Source of the DNA: Candidatus Obscuribacterales bacterium
Lineage (GTDB): Bacteria; Cyanobacteriota; Vampirovibrionia; Obscuribacterales; Obscuribacteraceae
Assembly (NCBI GenBank): GCA_021732245.1
Contig: JAKFVJ010000348.1
Location: forward strand, 1 to 14,809
Length of the DNA: 14,809 nucleotides
Reading direction: 5' to 3'
The notes beneath the pieces are model-generated. The model ran no database searches and was not told where the DNA came from. It saw nothing but the letters and a program-made list of their open reading frames with translations. Shown piece after piece: positions 7,802-14,238 of this stretch; position 1 is the stretch's first letter, and every line of letters begins with the position of its first letter. A program made the translations under genes and the position numbers.

Positions 7802-8338
7802 TTATTTTTTCGCCGGATTGAAAATGTCTTCCGCTTCGAGATGATCGGTGCCGCCTTTTATTAGTTTTCGACCAAAACCTACGATAGTATGGTCGCGGCG
7901 AACTTCATGAATTCCTTCGTTGTCGATTACTACTCGTGAACCATCTTTGTTGACCAAAATTTGATCGCCCGAAACGTTGTCTTTGATGTATAGGGCACCA
8001 TTGCTTAACCGATACATTTCCATAGGTGAGTCAGGTGGCGCTATATTTTCACTGTCTCCGGGCACGGCGATCTGATTGCCGGCTTTGTCCTTGAGTCCAA
8101 TGATTTTGCCGCCTTTTCTGCCGACATGAAGCGAGTCTCCATTTTTCATGTCGAGTCGCTCGGAGAGCTCGGCATATCTATACAATTTGTCGCCGGTACC
8201 CAGATCTAGTACTTCCGCTTTTTCTAAGCGTCCTTGTTTGTCCTCGATAGTGTGTACGGCATCACTCAATCTTTTGCCGGCTTCGTCTGCGCCCGGCTTG
8301 ATTGCTTCTTTTACTTGAACGTTTTCCAAATTATTCAT
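7802..8338 (-). CDS. Unrecognised 178-aa hydrophilic, beta-rich protein
   Basis: Function unknown. The ATG at 8338 is preceded by AAAGGAG (minus strand, within 8347-8353) at 8 nt spacing, so this is very likely a translated gene. There is no signal peptide, no membrane segment and no cysteine. The N-terminal ~65 residues are helical and charged. After that come short beta-strand/turn units with Gly-Asp or Asn-Gly turns (NGDSLHV, GKIIGLKDKAGNQIAV, NGALYIKD, KDGSRVVIDNEG) between about residues 66 and 145, like a small beta-meander or repeat fold. It is convergent with uvrC, with 9 nt between stops, and diverges from the micro-ORF/rarA unit. A cytoplasmic location is inferred from the lack of export signals. 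Confidence 0.8.
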   Translation of the reverse strand: MNNLENVQVKEAIKPGADEAGKRLSDAVHTIEDKQGRLEKAEVLDLGTGDKLYRYAELSERLDMKNGDSLHVGRKGGKIIGLKDKAGNQIAVPGDSENIAPPDSPMEMYRLSNGALYIKDNVSGDQILVNKDGSRVVIDNEGIHEVRRDHTIVGFGRKLIKGGTDHLEAEDIFNPAKK

Positions 8339-8491
8339 GGTGCTATCTCCTTTTGAGACCAGCCCCCTGAGTCTTGTTTGAATCTATACAGGACTGCCAG
8401 TTCCTGGACGTGGAAGAAGCTCCCCGTTTTGAGATAAAATAAGCCCTGGTCCCTACCTTATATATGTAGTGGGGCGGTAATTGAGGCGTTT

Positions 8492-8593
8492 ATGCTTGAC
8501 TTCTTTCGGCGGAACTATAAAGCCATTATTTGGTTGATGATTATTTGTTTCCTTGGGACACTCCTCCCTTCCGTGTTTATGCTTGGCCGCTAG
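8492..8593 (+). CDS. 33-aa single-pass membrane micro-protein upstream of rarA
   Basis: ATG at 8492 to TAG at 8591-8593. It begins MLDFFRRNYKAIIWLMIICF and ends with LLPSVFMLGR: a short basic N-terminus followed by a ~20-residue hydrophobic helix. GAGG at 8483-8486 is a suitable ribosome-binding site 5 nt upstream. The stop lies 3 nt before the rarA ATG, and rarA has no Shine-Dalgarno of its own, so coupled translation is likely. The N-terminus resembles, from memory, the membrane anchor of PpiD/SurA-like foldases, so it could be a relic of such a gene, a genuine small membrane protein, or a leader ORF controlling rarA. Confidence 0.5.
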   Translation: MLDFFRRNYKAIIWLMIICFLGTLLPSVFMLGR

Positions 8594-8596
8594 ACG

Positions 8597-9865
8597 ATGG
8601 ACTCGAAACAACCACTAGCAGAGCGTATGCGACCTGCCGACCTTGATGAATTTGTCGGGCAGGACAGGCTTTTAGCCGAAGGCGGACTTTTGCGGCAGAT
8701 GGTGGAAGGTGATCAGCTTTCTTCCTTTATCCTTTGGGGTCCGCCCGGTACAGGCAAGACAACGCTGGCTAGAATTATCGCCAACAAGACAAACAGCAAA
8801 TGGGTGTCTTTCTCGGCTGTTATTGCCGGCATTAAAGAAATAAAAGCGCTTATGGCTGAAGCCGAAGTTTTCATGAACTTTGAAAAGCGGCGGACGGTTT
8901 TGTTTGTTGATGAAATCCATCGTTTCAATAAGGCTCAGCAAGACGCATTTCTGCCATATGTAGAAAACGGCACAATTGTTTTGATTGGTGCAACAACAGA
9001 GAATCCTTCTTTTGAAATCAATTCAGCTTTGCTTTCTCGATTGAAAGTATTTGTACTCGATGAGTTGGGAGTGGATGATGTCGTTTTTATTTTGCGCCGC
9101 GCGTTGGAAAATAAAGAACGTGGCTTAGGCAATGAATCATTAGTGGTATCAGATGACTTGTTGAGTTTTTTAGCCACTTACGCCTCCGGCGATGCAAGAA
9201 CTGCGCTCAACAGTTTGGAATTGGCCGTTTTGGTTGCTAAAAGACGTGGTGCAACCGAGTTGTCCGAAGCAGATATCAAACAGGCAGTTCAACAAGCAGT
9301 TTTGAAATATGACAAAGACGGCGAACATCATTTCAATTTGATTTCCGCATTGCACAAGTCAATTCGTAATTCTGATGTTGATGCATCGCTGTATTGGCTA
9401 GCCAGAATGTTGGAAGCCGGCGAAGATCCTTTGTACATTGCCAGACGTCTGGTTCGATTTGCATCAGAAGACATTTGACTTGCTGCTCCGCAAGCTCTGC
9501 CTCAGGCAGTCTCAGCGATGCAGGCGGTTGAGCTTATTGGTATGCCGGAGTGCAAAATTGCTTTGGCGCAGTCTGTTGTCTACATGGCGACAGCGCCAAA
9601 ATCAAACAGTGTCTATGCCGCTTATAATTCGGCCGCCAAAGACGCCTTGAATACGGTGCAGCATCCAGTGCCCTTGCACCTTCGAAACGCACCGACGAAG
9701 TTAATGAAAGAGATTGGCTATTCGTCCGGATACAAATATGCCCATAACTACGAAGAGGGCAAAGCGGATATGGAATGTATGCCCAAGGAATTAAAGGGCA
9801 GAAAATATTACGTGCCGACAAAGCGCGGTTTTGAAGGTAAACTTCCGGGCGACGCTTCAGCTTAG
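8597..9865 (+). CDS. rarA: Replication-associated recombination protein A, interrupted by one in-frame UGA
   Basis: AAA+ ATPase (RarA/MgsA, related to clamp-loader subunits and eukaryotic WRNIP1) acting at stalled replication forks. From the ATG at 8597 to the TAG at 9863-9865 the frame spans 422 codons, a normal RarA length. Walker A is GPPGTGKT (48-55), Walker B VLFVDEIH (101-108), and sensor 1 GATTEN (131-136) is followed by the SRLK arginine-finger region. A UGA at 9476-9478 (codon 294) falls in ASEDI-[UGA]-LAAPQAL where relatives have glycine. The next 128 codons continue in frame with typical RarA sequence (LAQSVVYMATAPKSN, HLRNAPTKLMKEIGY). If the UGA terminates, a 293-aa product lacks the C-terminal oligomerisation domain. 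Possible causes are a recent GGA-to-TGA nonsense mutation, a sequencing error, or readthrough. The end overlaps the next leftward gene by 4 nt. Confidence 0.9.
9476..9509 (+). promoter_or_regulatory. In-frame UGA of rarA with two small hairpins directly downstream
   Basis: UGA (9476-9478) is followed by C, a leaky context in bacteria. Immediately after it CTTGC (9479-9483) pairs with GCAAG (9490-9494, 6-nt loop), and CTGCC (9497-9501) pairs with GGCAG (9505-9509, 3-nt loop). Stems next to a stop can favour readthrough, but such short stems also arise by chance in coding DNA. That this is a recoding site is speculative. Confidence 0.3.
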
Positions 9866-10500
9866 CCCTTGTTCACGTCAAGAATTTGATTGCTGCGCAT
9901 AAACTTCGGTGTGAAGTAATGCCACCAGCGGCGCGAAGACAAAACTGTTACTTGCTCTCTGGCTTCGTTGAGTTTTCTGCCCAGGCGATCGTTTTCAAGT
10001 TCCACCACGCGCAATAGATCATCGATGATGTCGCGTTCAATTTTGATCTTGGATACCGTATTCATGAGCGACTCTTGGGTGGCTAGTAAATGTTTGCGCT
10101 CGGTTTGGAAGCTTTGTAGATTCTTGACTTCCGCCTCTAATTCCGGAATTGCTTGCATGGCAAAGGTTTGCAGCAAAATAACTTGCTTTAGTTCGGCATT
10201 CTCGGCGCTCATTGAGCTAAGTCCGTTCAAAAGTGCCATCACTCTTCTTTGAAGGTAAGCGACTTCCGTATTTACTTCGCTGGCCACTTTTTGCTCGCGG
10301 GCTTGTTGGACTACTTCCAAAACCCGACGACGCAATTTTTGTTCATTGACTTGTTTGACTTGAGGATCCTGACCGTCATCTACCAGATCGGAAGCCAAGT
10401 TAAAGAGACCTTCGAGTCCTTCAAGACTGAGATTTTGATCGTGTGCGGGAATTGAAAAATTAGTAAGTGAGTTCGTTAAATGTTGGCTGGCACTGTCCAC
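9862..10500 (-). CDS. Coiled-coil protein of unknown function, 212 aa
   Basis: Starts with GTG at 10500, preceded on the minus strand by GGGGAG (10509-10514) at 8 nt spacing. No signal peptide or membrane segment is seen. Residues ~1-45 are polar with short helices. Residues ~50-185 are charged, Leu/Glu/Lys/Gln-rich and heptad-like (for example VEVVQQ-type patches, ELEAEVKNLQSF, ELENDRLGRKLNEAREQVTV), predicting a long coiled coil that should oligomerise. The C-terminus turns basic and aromatic (SSRRWWHYFTPKFMR, 188-202), a possible membrane- or nucleic-acid-contacting patch. Its tail overlaps the rarA end by 4 nt. It diverges from the exported-protein cluster across a 351-nt gap. A scaffold or cytoskeletal role is possible but unproven. 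Confidence 0.8.
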   Translation of the reverse strand: MDSASQHLTNSLTNFSIPAHDQNLSLEGLEGLFNLASDLVDDGQDPQVKQVNEQKLRRRVLEVVQQAREQKVASEVNTEVAYLQRRVMALLNGLSSMSAENAELKQVILLQTFAMQAIPELEAEVKNLQSFQTERKHLLATQESLMNTVSKIKIERDIIDDLLRVVELENDRLGRKLNEAREQVTVLSSRRWWHYFTPKFMRSNQILDVNKG

Positions 10501-10599
10501 GGTGTCGTCTCCCCTTCAATGCTTAATATGATAACGGCAAGTTTGCAAATGTGCCAGCAGTTTTGATTTTGCGGGTGTGATACCGCCCGTGATGCGAAA

Positions 10600-10631
10600 C
10601 GATCTAGGGATCGGACTTTCCGGCTTTTTTT
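10600..10631 (+). terminator. Weak hairpins followed by a T7 run
   Basis: CGATC/GATCG (10600-10604 with 10609-10613) and an overlapping CGGA/TCCG (10612-10615 with 10619-10622) precede TTTTTTT at 10625-10631, with a second T6 run just after. Reading rightward this resembles an intrinsic terminator that would stop transcripts leaving rarA antisense to the coiled-coil gene. The stems are short. Confidence 0.3.
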
Positions 10632-10680
10632 GATTTTTTCATTGGTTAATTCTAAAAGGAATTTCTTGATCAAAGTTTGT

Positions 10681-10782
10681 TAACGAAGCGAAGCAAGAGC
10701 TGCGACGAGCAGGTCGCCGCGTAGCGAACTGGGGTAGCCGGCTGGCAAGCGAAGGCACTGGCTCGGCAGTGCCGGAGCGTTA
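10681..10782 (+). repeat. Structured dispersed repeat, copy 2 (MITE/REP-like)
   Basis: Same family and orientation as 4203-4305. The ends are TAACG (10681-10685) and CGTTA (10778-10782). The inverted pairing continues outward as AGTTTGT (10674-10680) and CAAACT (10783-10788) with a single extra base, so this copy has ends of about 11 paired bases. Internal hairpins are CTGC/GCAG (10700-10703 with 10709-10712) and a perfect 7-bp GGCACTG/CAGTGCC (10754-10760 with 10767-10773). There is no coding capacity. The position between divergent genes parallels copy 1. A non-autonomous mobile element or a structured RNA/DNA regulatory element are both possible. Confidence 0.8.
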
Positions 10783-10851
10783 CAAACTAATTCGTATTTA
10801 CCGCAAGCCATTGCGTAATAACCCCACAGACAACGAGCGGGGTGCAAGTTA

Positions 10852-11811
10852 ATGTTAGCCAACTGGGGTAAAAGCCCCCAAAGTACCGATCAGACAAGCG
10901 CAATGCAATACACAAAGACAACGACATCGGCAAAAGAGAAAGAGCTGGCGAAGCTTATGCCTCTGCTTTTGGCAGCCGGTTTTGCTTGCCAGATGCCTGC
11001 ACTTGCCGGCGACGATGACCATGTCTTTGGACGTCCGGGCAGTATGACTCGCGTGCCTTATACACCAGGTGATCCGTACACAGATTACGGTCAAGGGACG
11101 CCCGTTAGAGGTTTTGCCGGTTACCCAACGACGGGTAACAGCGGTTATCCAATTAGCAAGTCTGATGCCGGCTCAAATGAGACTCTTCGCAATCCCTACA
11201 TTCCAGGGACGATGGTTACTGAACCCTATCAGGAAGCTCCGATGAGCCAGATGCCTGCTTGGGGTGATGGACCGACTTCGGTTGGTATCAATCCTGGTGA
11301 TTGGGGTGCTCCATTTTTACCGCCGACGCATATGCAGTTTCCACTTCTTGATGGTAGCGAAAGCAAACAATACGCAAAGTCAACCGACATGCCACCATCC
11401 GCACCTCTTTTGAAAGGACCGGACCCGGGCCCCGTATATGCAAAAGACGCCGGCTCAATGCCTCCTGTTGAAGTAACCAATATTCAACCGCAGGGTGGTC
11501 TTATGGGTAACCCGCCAATTCAACGTTGGGCATCGCAAAAGACAAGAGACCTTGGTGTTGATCATGGCACCGGCACACAGCTTTATGACTTCGGACAATA
11601 TTTGAAAGATGTTGCGGTAATAAAACCAACGCAATCTCAATCCGGTATTCGTTCAACAGCAAATTCACAATCAGTTTCTATGTATGCAACAAGCAATAGA
11701 GATCCTAATTTGCCAAATGCTACTGAAACACAAAATCTTTATGGCAATCGCCAGAGATGGAATCGTCGTAATCCCCCACTTCGTCCGCAAACCACATTGG
11801 TTAAGCGCTAA
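10852..11811 (+). CDS. Exported Pro/Gly-rich protein A, 319 aa
   Basis: Function not recognised. A signal peptide with a long n-region and hydrophobic core LMPLLLAAGFAC (35-46) is probably cut after ALA at residue 52; the cysteine in the core lacks a proper lipobox. The mature protein is rich in Pro, Gly, Asn, Thr and Tyr, without helices or a recognisable domain, and is probably extended or beta-rich. It ends in a basic segment (NRQRWNRRNPP, TLVKR). Blocks shared with the next gene are GDGPTS (138-143), DPGP (191-194) followed by NIQPQGGLMG (210-219), and LYDFGQYLKD (244-253). The start at 10852 has GGGGTG at 10839-10844; an in-frame ATG at 10903 is an alternative start that keeps the signal peptide but has no ribosome-binding site. 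First gene of a five-gene rightward cluster; 20 nt to the next. Confidence 0.8.
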   Translation: MLANWGKSPQSTDQTSAMQYTKTTTSAKEKELAKLMPLLLAAGFACQMPALAGDDDHVFGRPGSMTRVPYTPGDPYTDYGQGTPVRGFAGYPTTGNSGYPISKSDAGSNETLRNPYIPGTMVTEPYQEAPMSQMPAWGDGPTSVGINPGDWGAPFLPPTHMQFPLLDGSESKQYAKSTDMPPSAPLLKGPDPGPVYAKDAGSMPPVEVTNIQPQGGLMGNPPIQRWASQKTRDLGVDHGTGTQLYDFGQYLKDVAVIKPTQSQSGIRSTANSQSVSMYATSNRDPNLPNATETQNLYGNRQRWNRRNPPLRPQTTLVKR

Positions 11812-11831
11812 TCGGCTCCAGGAGGCCAATT

Positions 11832-12770
11832 ATGTTCAAGACAATGACTAGAATAATGCTCCCACTTGCAGTACTCGCTGCAGCGCAGGCAGCTCACGCG
11901 CAATCGGCATCGATGTTGCGTGACCCGCTGATTTCGGGTGCTTTATCCTCACCGCCATTTGTTTGCCCGCCGGAAGGTCAACCGCCAGCAGTTGGCGATG
12001 GACCGACATCGGCGCCGGTCACACCTGGTATGGGTGGTTCACCTGAATTGAAGCCTTGGGTAACCAACATTCCAGCCAACACAGCTGGTGTTGCTTCCTC
12101 CGGCGTACCGTTGCCGGTTACGCCTTCCATAGTTACACCGCCTGGTGTTCTAGGACCAATGCTTACGCCTTTCATTCCAGCTCCACCTTCCACTCCTGGT
12201 GTGGACCCTGGTCCGATGACGGCTCCTTATGGTTCATTTAACCCGGCGCAAATTGAAAACATCAATCCTGGTGGTGGCATTCCTGGTACTGGTGGCTACT
12301 ACACATCTATCCCAACGGTTAGACGTGGTGGTCAGGAATCACACCAATGGGGTTATCGTGGTCGCAACTCAGTATTGGGCGGCGGCGGCGACGGCAGTCA
12401 GGACGAAGTAACAAGACTTGGTCCATGGGCTGGTTGGGGCGTGCCTTACGGCGTGCCTACAGGCGACGGCTTGCGTTCAAGTTCAATCGACTTGGGCGGC
12501 GGCAGACGCTTCAGCGCCGGCGATTGCTGCACGATCCCGACAGGGACTGCGCTGCAAGACTACGGCTTGAGCTCCACGCGTGATAACCCGATGGCACCGC
12601 TTAATGCCCGCCAAGCTTATGAATTTGGTCAAGGCATGAGACGTGAGCCTCAATACAGCAGCAAGACAACCGATTTCGGTTTCCCTTACATGCAGTTTGA
12701 TCCGTCCAACACCAACCCGCAGAAGCAAGATCAACTTCTCTTGCCTTATGCAGTTTTGACCAATTTTTAG
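11832..12770 (+). CDS. Exported Pro/Gly-rich protein B, 312 aa, paralogue of protein A
   Basis: AGGAGG (11820-11825) lies 6 nt before the ATG. The signal peptide (residues 1-23) has core IMLPLAVLAAAQA and ends AHA before Q24. The mature protein is very rich in Pro and Gly. It shares ordered blocks with protein A: GDGPTS-x4-PG (55-66), DPGP (125-128), NINPGGGIPG (143-152), and L-x-D-Y-G with downstream RD (241-251). It has three cysteines, C45 and the adjacent pair C232-C233, unlike the mature parts of its neighbours, so disulphides or metal binding are possible. An Arg/Gly stretch (TVRRGGQ, GYRGRNS) lies at 162-180. No known domain. Likely a structural cell-surface or periplasmic protein; this is inference from composition and export signal. 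Confidence 0.82.
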   Translation: MFKTMTRIMLPLAVLAAAQAAHAQSASMLRDPLISGALSSPPFVCPPEGQPPAVGDGPTSAPVTPGMGGSPELKPWVTNIPANTAGVASSGVPLPVTPSIVTPPGVLGPMLTPFIPAPPSTPGVDPGPMTAPYGSFNPAQIENINPGGGIPGTGGYYTSIPTVRRGGQESHQWGYRGRNSVLGGGGDGSQDEVTRLGPWAGWGVPYGVPTGDGLRSSSIDLGGGRRFSAGDCCTIPTGTALQDYGLSSTRDNPMAPLNARQAYEFGQGMRREPQYSSKTTDFGFPYMQFDPSNTNPQKQDQLLLPYAVLTNF

Positions 12771-12781
12771 ACAGGGCTAAT

Positions 12782-12873
12782 GGGAAGACTCCCACTCAGA
12801 TGGGAATTCCCCCGCTTCTCACAGGATAGTGAATAGCCTAAAATCGGCAACCTAATAGCTCCCTCAGGGAAGC
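12782..12873 (+). promoter_or_regulatory. Structured 121-nt spacer with competing hairpins
   Basis: After gene B, GGGAA (12782-12786) can pair with TTCCC (12807-12811) around an inner CCCA/TGGG stem (12791-12794 with 12801-12804). Alternatively TGGG at 12781-12784 can pair with the same CCCA, excluding the inner stem. A further hairpin GCT-CCC/GGG-(A)-AGC (12858-12873) ends 5 nt before the AAGGA ribosome-binding site of gene C (12879-12883). It could be an attenuator, processing site or mRNA stabiliser. There is no T-run, so it is not a typical terminator. Confidence 0.4.
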
Positions 12874-12891
12874 ATTTCAAGGAAAAGACCA

Positions 12892-13578
12892 ATGAAACTG
12901 ACCAGCATACAAATGAAAGGAAACGCCAAGCGCAAGCTTGTTGCACTTCCATTGTCTTTTGTTTTGCTTGGCTCTATTTCTTATGGTGCCTTTGCACAGG
13001 GTCTTGGTATGGATCAAGATTCACTTCTTCCCCCAGAAGTAGTGCCTGTTGATCCGGCAGTAGCTGCAAGAGTGGCTCGCAACCAATCGCACAGCCAATC
13101 TAGTTTTGACACGACGCCTGAAACGGCAAATGTGCCTGGACTAGTACCTGATTATCAAGCCGGTGCCAACAACAATCCTTATAAGCAAATGCATAAGGCA
13201 ATGAATGATTCAATGCATGGACGAGCTGCAATGCCGGCTTTTCCAAACAACCAAGCGCAATTGAATCAGATAAACGCCAACATGGGTGGAACTAATCCAT
13301 ATTTGGTTCCTATGGGCACCAACCCAATACCGAACCAAGCCGCACAGAATATGGTCAATCAAGGTATGGTGGCAGTCAATTCTCCAATTAGCGATGGACC
13401 TGGCTTTGGTCAGTCCCAAACACTAACTGGTGGTTCGACCAATCCAATTGTCAGACGCGATACACGTCGCGGCGGAGCTTCTAATGCCTTCAGTTCAATT
13501 CCAGGACTCCTGAAAATACCAACAACATTTCTTGGACCTGGCATTGGCTTCGGCGGAATCGCAGGGGGCGGAAGGTAA
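12892..13578 (+). CDS. Exported Asn/Gln/Pro-rich protein C, 228 aa
   Basis: AAGGA at 12879-12883 precedes the ATG by 8 nt. The signal peptide has a basic n-region (MKGNAKRK), core LVALPLSFVLLGSISYG, and probable cleavage after AFA at residue 35 (before Q36). The mature protein has no cysteine, is rich in Asn, Gln, Met, Pro and Gly, has a low-complexity centre (about 90-160) and then RRDTRRGG near residue 190, and ends in a Gly-rich hydrophobic tail (FLGPGIGFGGIAGGG). That tail resembles the GLGIGFGG stretch of protein E. No known domain is recognised. Its stop is 3 nt before the ATG of gene D, so C and D are certainly co-transcribed and probably coupled. Confidence 0.8.
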   Translation: MKLTSIQMKGNAKRKLVALPLSFVLLGSISYGAFAQGLGMDQDSLLPPEVVPVDPAVAARVARNQSHSQSSFDTTPETANVPGLVPDYQAGANNNPYKQMHKAMNDSMHGRAAMPAFPNNQAQLNQINANMGGTNPYLVPMGTNPIPNQAAQNMVNQGMVAVNSPISDGPGFGQSQTLTGGSTNPIVRRDTRRGGASNAFSSIPGLLKIPTTFLGPGIGFGGIAGGGR

Positions 13579-13581
13579 TCC

Positions 13582-14187
13582 ATGAGTAAGACAAATATGA
13601 ATATCAAATATTTTGCAATGAGTGCACTGGCGTTGACAGCTATGTTGATAGCAGTCAATCCGGCTAATGCTCAACAACAAAGAGCTGGAGCTCGCTTCAG
13701 TTTTGCTCCCAACTATTACAAAACGGAAGAACCGAAAATTCCTCAAATGAGCCATGCCGTACAAAATGGTAGTGTGCCAAAAGGTTCCAATTTCTTGGGT
13801 CTTGATCCAAGTATGTTGGAAAAGCCGAAGAGCCGCGAGCAAGTAGCTGCGCGTCCGGCATTCACGACGGTGACTCCAAAAGTAGAGTTTAATAGTGCCT
13901 TTGGTCAGCCGGCTATACCGCCTGCCGAAGTAAAACCAATGATGGCGCAAGCTAAATCCAAGCCTATGAAGGCTCCGGTGATTGTTGCGCATCGTGGGCA
14001 CCATACAACTTCTGTCAATGCCAAGCTAATGAGAAAGAAAGCACCAAGTGCGCTTGATGCGACTCCTGCTCAATTGGCTAGCTATGACAAGAACGTCGGT
14101 TACGCTCCGGGAACCTATCTGCCAACCACGGCTAGTGACGGCTACCAGAGAAATGCCGATGTACACGGCAAGGTTTTGAAAAACTAA
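13582..14187 (+). CDS. Exported Lys/Pro/Ala-rich protein D, 201 aa
   Basis: The ribosome-binding site (GGAAGG, 13570-13575) lies inside the last codons of gene C. The signal peptide has core FAMSALALTAMLIAV and cleavage after ANA at residue 30, before QQQ. The mature protein is basic, without cysteine or membrane segment, mostly short Lys/Pro/Ala stretches (MMAQAKSKPMKAPVIVAHRG at 113-132) and probably largely unstructured, with Tyr-rich pieces near the two ends (PNYYKTEEP, NVGYAPGTYLP). No family recognised. Because of the basic charge it could contact nucleic acid, polyanionic cell-wall polymers or partner proteins; none of these is shown. Confidence 0.8.
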   Translation: MSKTNMNIKYFAMSALALTAMLIAVNPANAQQQRAGARFSFAPNYYKTEEPKIPQMSHAVQNGSVPKGSNFLGLDPSMLEKPKSREQVAARPAFTTVTPKVEFNSAFGQPAIPPAEVKPMMAQAKSKPMKAPVIVAHRGHHTTSVNAKLMRKKAPSALDATPAQLASYDKNVGYAPGTYLPTTASDGYQRNADVHGKVLKN

Positions 14188-14238
14188 GTTTTATTCCAGA
14201 CGCTACAGGACACATCAACCTAAACAAGGAGGTTACAA

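Larger units (their letters stand above)
10501..10851. other. 351-nt divergent intergenic region
   Basis: Lies between the leftward coiled-coil gene and the rightward exported-protein cluster. It holds the ribosome-binding site of the coiled-coil gene (10509-10514, minus strand), a hairpin/T-run (10600-10631), copy 2 of the dispersed repeat (10681-10782) with its longer inverted ends (10674-10788), and a 63-nt leader before the ATG at 10852. No clear sigma-70 promoter could be recognised on either strand, and no convincing small ORF was seen. Confidence 0.6.

Noticed and set aside
9476..9478. Selenocysteine or genome-wide UGA-to-glycine recoding at the rarA UGA
   Set aside because: The site is a glycine, not a cysteine/selenocysteine position, and no SECIS-type loop is clear. 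The other genes use only GGN for glycine and contain no in-frame UGA, so general recoding is unlikely from this window.
9438..9650. Overlapping frame at the rarA break as evidence for a frameshift
   Set aside because: RarA similarity continues in the original frame on both sides of the UGA, so there is a stop codon and no frameshift. The other frame gives unrelated sequence.
10957..10992. Lipoprotein signal in exported protein A
   Set aside because: The cysteine at residue 46 is preceded by GFA rather than a L-[AS]-[GA]-like lipobox, and a signal-peptidase I site ALA follows at residues 50-52.
12240..12500. Alternative-frame Arg-rich and Ser/His-rich reading frames over gene B
   Set aside because: They are shadows of the Gly/Pro-rich coding sequence, without ribosome-binding sites or plausible protein composition.
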